Positions 51,330 to 55,732 of a stretch of DNA of 55,732 nucleotides are shown piece after piece. A model generated the notes under the pieces. It did no database searches. It saw only the letters and a list, made by a program, of their open reading frames with translations, and was not told the DNA's origin. The position numbers and the translations under genes are program-made. How positions within the stretch are numbered: position 1 is the first letter of the stretch; each line of letters opens with the position of its first letter. Source of the DNA: Mycobacterium interjectum (GTDB lineage Bacteria > Actinomycetota > Actinomycetes > Mycobacteriales > Mycobacteriaceae); assembly GCA_002102225.1 (NCBI GenBank), contig LQPB01000047.1, positions 1 through 55,732 on the forward strand. The letters are read 5' to 3'.

Positions 51330-51345
51330 GTTTACAATTGTAAAC
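51330..51345. promoter_or_regulatory. Perfect 16-bp palindrome, TetR operator and double promoter
   Basis: GTTTACAATTGTAAAC is its own reverse complement. On each strand it contains TACAAT, a near-ideal -10 box (forward 51333-51338; reverse 51342-51337). A TetR dimer here would cover both -10 boxes at once and shut off both divergent genes. Confidence 0.8.
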
Positions 51346-51397
51346 AGAGGTTTAGTCGGCGCGTAGACCCGGGGCGTATTGGGTAGCTTTCGCATCG

Positions 51398-52843
51398 ATG
51401 AGTCAAAAAGCGGCCGGGGATCGGGCCAGGGCGCGGGGCCGCGGCGAGATGACGGCCGATGGCCGCGCAACGCAGAGGTCGATCCAGGGCACCGCGATCG
51501 GCAACTTCATGGAGGCCTACGACTTCACCCTGTTCAGCCTCGTCGCCACCATCCTGGCGCTGAAGTTCTACCCCGGCGACAACTCCGGCGCGGGCAACCT
51601 CATCGCCACCTTCGGCACCATGACGGCGGGCTTCGTCGTGCGGCCACTCGGCGGATTCATCTTCGGTCCCCTCGGCGACCGCATCGGGCGCAAGCCGGTG
51701 CTGGTGATGACGATCTCGCTGATGGCGGTGTGCGGCGCCGCGACCGGTGCGCTGCCCGGCTACCACACCATCGGGGTCTGGGCGCCGATCCTGCTCACGG
51801 CGGTGCGCATCGGCCAGGGGCTGTCCTCCGGCGGGGAGTATGCGGGCGCCATGACCTTCATCGCCGAGCACGCCCCGGACCACAAACGCGGGATGTTGGC
51901 CGGATTCCTGCCGGTGGGCACGCTGGGCGGCTTCGTGGTGGGCGCCGCACTGGTGACCGGGCTGCAGACCGCGTTGTCCACCGCCGAGATGCTGAACTGG
52001 GGCTGGCGCGTTCCATTTCTGCTGGCGGCGCCGTTCGGCCTGGTGGCGGTGTATCTGCGCTCGAGGATCGACGAGTCGCCCGGCTACGAGAAGGTGCACA
52101 AGGTCGCGCTGCCCATCTCGGTGCGCACCCAGTTCGTGCTGACCGTCGTGCGGCAGTGGAAAGGGCTGCTGATCTGCCTGGGTGTGGAGCTCGCGGTCAC
52201 CGACACCAGTTACATGGTCAGTGGGTACGTGCCGACGTACCTGAAAAAGACCGCGGGCGTGGGGGACACCGCGGCCCTGGTGATGGTCCTGATCGTGCTG
52301 GCCGCGTTGACGATCGGCGTCCTTTTGGTCGCGATGCTGTCGGATCGCATCGGCATCAAACCCCTGATGTGGGCGGGATGTGGCTTGCTCATGGTCGTCT
52401 CGCTACCGGCGTTCACGCTGATGCGGTACGGCGGGGCGTATCCGACCAAGTTCGGCGGTGTGCTGCTGGTCGGCCTGCCCATGGTCTTCTTGAGCAGCCT
52501 CGAGCCGGCGATCCTGCCCGCGCTGTTTCCCACCAACGTGCGTTACGGCGCGGTGTCGATCGGATTCAACATCGCGGTGTCGGCGTTCGGCGGGACCACC
52601 CCACTGATCGCCGAGACGCTGGTCACCGGGACCGGCAACCCGATGATGCCGGCGTACATGCTCATGTTCGCCGGCGCGGTCGGCGCGGTCACCCTGATCT
52701 TCGCCCCGGAGGTGGCCGGCAAACCGCTGCTCGGTTCCGGGGACCTGATCGAGATTCAGCGCGGCAGCGGCGGCAAGGGCGGGGCGGGGGTGACGCCGGG
52801 CGTGGGTGCGGGCGCGGTGCCCGACACCGGGGGAGCGGGATAA
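51398..52843 (+). CDS. MFS transporter, metabolite:H+ symporter family
   Basis: A 481-residue 12-helix transporter of the MHS group (ProP/ShiA/KgtP type). Signatures: AIGNFMEAYDFTLFS at the first helix, PLGDRIGRKPVLVM in loop 2-3, RIGQGLSSGGEYAGAMTFI in helix 4 and ESPGYEKVHK in the central loop. Substrates of the group are osmolytes or organic acids; this one is unknown. The tail from residue 455 is Gly-rich and antisense to a proline-rich gene. ATG 51398 lacks a ribosome site (TAGCTT lies eight bases upstream). An ATG at 51449 is an alternative start. Confidence 0.9.
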   Translation: MSQKAAGDRARARGRGEMTADGRATQRSIQGTAIGNFMEAYDFTLFSLVATILALKFYPGDNSGAGNLIATFGTMTAGFVVRPLGGFIFGPLGDRIGRKPVLVMTISLMAVCGAATGALPGYHTIGVWAPILLTAVRIGQGLSSGGEYAGAMTFIAEHAPDHKRGMLAGFLPVGTLGGFVVGAALVTGLQTALSTAEMLNWGWRVPFLLAAPFGLVAVYLRSRIDESPGYEKVHKVALPISVRTQFVLTVVRQWKGLLICLGVELAVTDTSYMVSGYVPTYLKKTAGVGDTAALVMVLIVLAALTIGVLLVAMLSDRIGIKPLMWAGCGLLMVVSLPAFTLMRYGGAYPTKFGGVLLVGLPMVFLSSLEPAILPALFPTNVRYGAVSIGFNIAVSAFGGTTPLIAETLVTGTGNPMMPAYMLMFAGAVGAVTLIFAPEVAGKPLLGSGDLIEIQRGSGGKGGAGVTPGVGAGAVPDTGGAG

Positions 52844-53052
52844 ACGCACCCGGGCGCGTTGGACCCCAGGGGCGGCGGATAGGGCGGCGGGGGCAGTTGA
52901 ACCCGGACCGTGAAAACCAAGCCGGTGATCGCGAAGGCGGCGATCGCGCCCAGCACCAGGCCCACCAGCCCGACGGCGGCGACGACGGCCGTCGAATGGC
53001 CGCGGGCGGGGGCCGCTGTGGGCGGGGCATTACGGGTGTGGTCGGAGGTCAT
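52756..53052 (-). CDS. Small proline-rich membrane protein
   Basis: A 98-residue protein. Residues 1-20 are polar, 21-48 a single helix (AVVAAVGLVGLVLGAIAAFAI), then LPPPPYPPPLGSNAPGCVYP and a tail of Pro/Ala (APAPTPGVTPAPPLPPLPR). The tail is predicted outside the cell. ATG 53052 follows GGGAG. The last 88 bp overlap the 3' end of the MFS gene in antisense. It is divergent from a response regulator gene and resembles in style the sensor insert of the adjacent kinase. The function is unknown. Confidence 0.6.
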   Translation of the reverse strand: MTSDHTRNAPPTAAPARGHSTAVVAAVGLVGLVLGAIAAFAITGLVFTVRVQLPPPPYPPPLGSNAPGCVYPAPPVSGTAPAPTPGVTPAPPLPPLPR

Positions 53053-53123
53053 GAGGCTCCCAGGTCGTCGGGTCTCGGTACTGGGAGACGCTAGTTGCCG
53101 GCCGCCACGCGGGCGGGGGAATG

Positions 53124-53139
53124 TGAAGCGAACCTGAAG
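53124..53139 (+). promoter_or_regulatory. TGAAG direct repeat upstream of the response regulator
   Basis: TGAAG at 53124-53128 and 53135-53139 repeat with an 11-base period, the spacing at which OmpR/PhoB-type regulators bind. It lies about 50 bases before the regulator ATG and about 70 bases before the divergent proline-rich gene. It could be an autoregulatory site. Confidence 0.4.
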
Positions 53140-53188
53140 AAGCGGGCTCGTCGGGGCGGTCGCCGAGGCGGAGCACTCACAATGAGGC

Positions 53189-53899
53189 ATGGCGAGTTCC
53201 CCACGCGCGGAGAGGCGCCCGGCGGCCGGCACACCGCGGGTGCTGGTGGTCGAGGATTCCGAGACGATCCGAGAAATGGTCAGCGAGGCGCTGACCGACG
53301 CCGGATACCACGCCGACGCCTGCCGCGACGGCGACGGCTTGGAGGCCGCCCTCGACGGGCTGCGACCGGACCTGGTGGTGCTCGACGTGATGCTGCCGGG
53401 GCGCGATGGATTCACCCTGCTCGACGTGATCCGGGATTGGGGTGACGCCGGCATCGTGCTGATCACCGCCCGCGACGGCCTGTCCGACCGGCTGCGCGGC
53501 CTCGACGGCGGCGCCGACGACTACGTCGTCAAACCGTTCGAGCTGGCCGAACTGCTGTCCCGGGTCAACGCGGTGTTGCGCCGGCGCGGACGGCTGCCGC
53601 GGGTGCTGCAGATGGGTGACCTGATCGTGGATGTCGACGCGGGCGTCGCCGTCCGCGCGGGACATGAGCTGGAGCTGACCGCCACCGAGCTGCGGCTGCT
53701 GCACTTCCTGGTCGAGCAGCGCAGCCGGACCGTGAGCGCCGGCCAGATCCTGAACGCGGTGTGGGGCTATGACGCCTACGACCCCAATCTGGTGCAGGTC
53801 CATATCAGCGGGCTGCGACGCAAGCTCGAGGCCCACGGGCCGCGGATCGTGCACACCGTCCGCGGCATCGGCTACCGCGTGCAAGCCCGCCGCTCATGA
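53189..53899 (+). CDS. OmpR-family response regulator
   Basis: A 236-residue regulator. Receiver: VLVVEDSETIREMV (acidic pocket), Asp 66 in LVVLDVMLPG as phospho-acceptor, the Thr in VLITARDG and Lys 115 in DDYVVKPFE. The DNA-binding winged helix follows: LELTATELRLLHFLVE, ILNAVWGYDAYDPNLVQVHISGL and IVHTVRGIGYRVQ. CACAAT lies five bases before the ATG. The stop overlaps the kinase ATG, so the two are a pair. The targets are unknown. Confidence 0.93.
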   Translation: MASSPRAERRPAAGTPRVLVVEDSETIREMVSEALTDAGYHADACRDGDGLEAALDGLRPDLVVLDVMLPGRDGFTLLDVIRDWGDAGIVLITARDGLSDRLRGLDGGADDYVVKPFELAELLSRVNAVLRRRGRLPRVLQMGDLIVDVDAGVAVRAGHELELTATELRLLHFLVEQRSRTVSAGQILNAVWGYDAYDPNLVQVHISGLRRKLEAHGPRIVHTVRGIGYRVQARRS

Positions 53900-55395
53900 C
53901 GGCCGATCCCGTCACGCCGACGCCGTCGCTGCGGCGGCGGGTCGTCGTCGTGGTCATCGGGTTGCTCGCGGCCTTGTTGTTGGTGCTCGGGGTGGTGATC
54001 GACCTCAGCCTGCGGGCCCAGGCCCGTCGAAACCTCAACGACCGCCTGCTGGCGGCCACCTCGCGGGCGGACGCGCTCGCGCAGGCGCACACCCCGCCGC
54101 AGCAAATCGCCGCCCAACTCAACGGCGGCGTGGTCCGCGCGCTCGTGATCACCGCCGACGGCACGACCTACGGCGACCCCGCGATCAGCCCGGACCCCGG
54201 CGCGGGCGCGTTCGTCCCGCCGCCACCGCCGCCCGGCTACCCGCCGTTCGGGCCGCCGCCGGGCTATCCACCCCCGCCGCCGGGCTATCCACCCCCGCCG
54301 CCGGGCGGACCGCCCGCTCCGCCGGCCGCGACCGCCACCGAGCTGGTCCATCCCCTGCCCGACGGGGCGCGGCTCATCCTGGTGGCCGACACGACGCAGA
54401 CCACCCAGGTCACCCGTCAGCTCCGTCAGCTGATGATCGGCGCCGGCGTGGTCACGCTGCTGGTGGCGGCGCTGCTGTCGGTCGCGGTCAGCCGGGTCGC
54501 GCTGCGGCCGTTGGACCGGCTCACCGCGCTGGCGACGGACATCGCCACCGGTGATCGCGGCCGGCGATTGCGCCCCAAGCGCACCGACACCGAACTCGGT
54601 CGCGCGGCGGGCGCCTTCGACGGGATGCTGGAGGCGCTGGAAGCCTCCGAGAGGCGGGCCCGCGACGCGGCCGCGGACGCCCTGCGCGCGGAGGCGGCCA
54701 CCCGGCGATTCCTTGTCGACGCCGCCCACGAGCTGCGCACCCCGATCGCCGGCATTCAGGTCGCCGCCGAACAACTCGCCAGCAACGCCGGCCGGCACCA
54801 ACACGACGCCGCGGCCCGCGGCCAGCACCGGCGCGCCACCCTGTTGCTCTCCGACGCCCGCCGCGCCGGACGCCTGGTGGGCGACATGCTGGATCTGAGT
54901 CGCATCGACGCCGGGCTGCCGCTGGACGTGCACGACGTCGACCTCGCCGCGGTGGTCGACGCCGAAGCCGACCGGACGACCATGCTGGCGCCACGCATCA
55001 CGGTCGTCCGGACCGGCCTGGCCGAGCTCCAGGTGAAGGCGGACCCGACCCGGCTGGCGCAAATCCTGGGCAACCTGCTCGACAACGCCCGCAGGTACAC
55101 CCCCGCCGGGGGCGCGATCAACGTCGACCTCCGCCTTGGCGAGCACACCGCCGAGGTCACGGTCACCGACACCGGCCCGGGCGTTCCCGATGGGGAGCGT
55201 GAGCGCATCTTCGAGCGGCTGGTGCGCCTGGATCCCGGGCGCGCCCGCGACCACGGCGGCGCCGGGCTCGGCCTCCCCATCGCCCGGGCGCTGGCGCGCG
55301 CCCACGGGGGCGAGCTGACCTGCCTTCCCCGCGAGGGCGGGGCGCAGTTCCGGCTCAGCCTGCCCGTCGGCGCGGCCAGCGCGTCTCCGGCCTAG
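53896..55395 (+). CDS. Sensor histidine kinase with proline-rich extracellular insert
   Basis: A 499-residue kinase. First helix about 14-38; extracytoplasmic domain about 39-172; second helix about 176-198; HAMP after RVALRPLDRLTAL; phospho-acceptor His 278 in DAAHELRTPIAG; N-box Asn 397 in LLDNARRYTP; G-boxes DTGPGVPDGERERIFE and GGAGLGLPIARALA. The sensor domain contains a proline-rich block (residues about 107-145) built of PPGYPP repeats, encoded partly by a 21-bp tandem repeat. This is unusual for such kinases. ATG overlaps the regulator stop. Confidence 0.93.
   Translation: MTADPVTPTPSLRRRVVVVVIGLLAALLLVLGVVIDLSLRAQARRNLNDRLLAATSRADALAQAHTPPQQIAAQLNGGVVRALVITADGTTYGDPAISPDPGAGAFVPPPPPPGYPPFGPPPGYPPPPPGYPPPPPGGPPAPPAATATELVHPLPDGARLILVADTTQTTQVTRQLRQLMIGAGVVTLLVAALLSVAVSRVALRPLDRLTALATDIATGDRGRRLRPKRTDTELGRAAGAFDGMLEALEASERRARDAAADALRAEAATRRFLVDAAHELRTPIAGIQVAAEQLASNAGRHQHDAAARGQHRRATLLLSDARRAGRLVGDMLDLSRIDAGLPLDVHDVDLAAVVDAEADRTTMLAPRITVVRTGLAELQVKADPTRLAQILGNLLDNARRYTPAGGAINVDLRLGEHTAEVTVTDTGPGVPDGERERIFERLVRLDPGRARDHGGAGLGLPIARALARAHGGELTCLPREGGAQFRLSLPVGAASASPA
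54259..54300 (+). repeat. 21-bp tandem repeat inside the kinase gene
   Basis: Two identical 21-base units (54259-54279, 54280-54300) each encode PGYPPPP, and a partial third follows at 54301. A degenerate copy precedes at about 54233. The unit length keeps the frame, so copy number could change without breaking the protein. Confidence 0.85.
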
Positions 55396-55640
55396 AGACC
55401 CGGCGGCGGGGGCGGTCCGCCCGGGTGCGGCCCGAACGGTCCGCCGGGTGCGCCCGGTCCGGGCGGTGGCGGCCCGAACGGCCCGCCCGGTCCCGGCGGC
55501 GGCGGCGGCGGACCCGGTTGCCCGGGCGCCGGGGGCGGGGGCGGGGGATCGGCCACGGCGACCGCCGTGCCCAAGCCCGTCGCGGCGATGCCGAGGGCGC
55601 CCGCGAGCACCGCGCCGGCGATGAGTCGCTTGATCTTCAT
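55392..55640 (-). CDS. Small secreted proline/glycine-rich protein
   Basis: An 82-residue protein. The signal peptide is clear: MKIKRL, then AGAVLAGALGIAATGLGT, with likely cleavage after AVAVA before DPPPPPP. The mature part of about 50 residues is nearly all Pro and Gly (PPPPPPAPGQPGPP, GPFGPPPPGPGAPGG) and has no cysteine. The ATG follows GAGAAA-type sequence. Its stop shares CTAG with the converging kinase stop. The composition parallels the kinase sensor insert and the small membrane protein on the other side of the two-component system. Confidence 0.75.
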   Translation of the reverse strand: MKIKRLIAGAVLAGALGIAATGLGTAVAVADPPPPPPAPGQPGPPPPPPGPGGPFGPPPPGPGAPGGPFGPHPGGPPPPPGL

Positions 55641-55694
55641 GGACGATTTCTCCTGTTCTTTCGTCAGCGGGTGGGCGGTGGCGACGGCGGCGGT

Positions 55695-55731
55695 ACCCCC
55701 GGCCGCCGTTGCCGATCAGCCCGGCGGCCCC
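55695..55731 (-). other. PGRS-like coding fragment at right edge
   Basis: Read on the reverse strand this encodes [13 protein letters not shown], in PGRS style. About 20 bases closely match 97-120 of the PE_PGRS gene at the left edge. No PE domain or stop codon can be seen in this frame. It could be the 3' end of a PE_PGRS gene that lies mostly outside the window, or a remnant. The 55641-55694 stretch holds only the upstream region of the secreted protein gene. Confidence 0.4.
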
Positions 55732-55732
55732 G

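Noticed and set aside
53872..55732. Minus-strand frame open from the window edge across the whole kinase gene
   Set aside because: It is antisense to a clear histidine kinase and composed of GC-shadow residues. Only the edge fragment looks PGRS-like.

Overview
The window is GC-rich actinobacterial DNA from a slow-growing Mycobacterium. Gene order follows the M. tuberculosis H37Rv segment from about secG (Rv1440) to Rv1488 almost gene for gene: pentose-phosphate operon, ctaB, qor, ctaA, mptB, suf operon, fadE15, acn, ripAB-moxR1, fabG1-inhA-hemH. A PE_PGRS gene at the left edge argues against M. avium itself, which is thought to lack PGRS proteins. A ppc gene beside secG, a PapA-like/GAP pair and two DUF5666 genes are differences from H37Rv as I recall it. 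H37Rv features not seen here include PE_PGRS27/28/29, bisC, ctpD, trxA (Rv1470), Rv1482c and the SufB intein. The exact species cannot be fixed from the sequence alone.

Layout. 1-3.9 kb: partial PE_PGRS, secG, ppc. 3.9-11.6 kb: a DUF1206 membrane protein, then a minus-strand operon tkt-tal-zwf-opcA-pgl-(coiled-coil protein) for the pentose phosphate pathway. 11.8-15.3 kb: haem O synthase ctaB, quinone oxidoreductase qor, a shortened ATP-grasp-like protein and haem A synthase ctaA. 15.4-18.9 kb: mptB (lipoarabinomannan mannosyltransferase) with a DrrAB-type ABC exporter. 19-25.3 kb: sufR-B-D-C-S-U-T for Fe-S cluster assembly, with a clear SufR operator. 25.3-28.8 kb: two DUF5666 exported proteins and fadE15. 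29-34.6 kb: thioredoxin with a SigH-type promoter, a PapA-like acyltransferase, a GAP/Sap-family membrane protein, echA12, an ABC-F ATPase and a small HTH protein. 34.6-38.1 kb: acnR-acn with an AcnR-type operator. 38.4-44.5 kb: Rv1476-like protein, ripA-ripB peptidoglycan hydrolases, moxR1-DUF58-VWA. 44.6-47.3 kb: fabG1-inhA (FAS-II, isoniazid target) and hemH. 47.3-50.7 kb: Rv1486c-like protein, NfeD, SPFH/stomatin, a DoxX-like protein and an F420-type nitroreductase. 50.7-55.7 kb: a TetR/MFS pair sharing a perfect palindrome, then a two-component system whose sensor carries a proline-rich extracellular insert and which is flanked by two small proline-rich exported proteins. This last block is the least familiar part of the window.

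Regulation visible in the sequence. Many transcription units start with a TAnnnT-like hexamer 5-8 nt before the start codon (secG, ppc, qor, ctaA, mptB, sufR, gap, echA12, fabG1, nfeD, doxX, tetR), the layout of leaderless mycobacterial mRNAs. Operator candidates that match described motifs are found for SufR, AcnR, MtrA (ripA) and SigH (trx). No tRNA, rRNA, CRISPR array, insertion sequence or phage remnant was seen.
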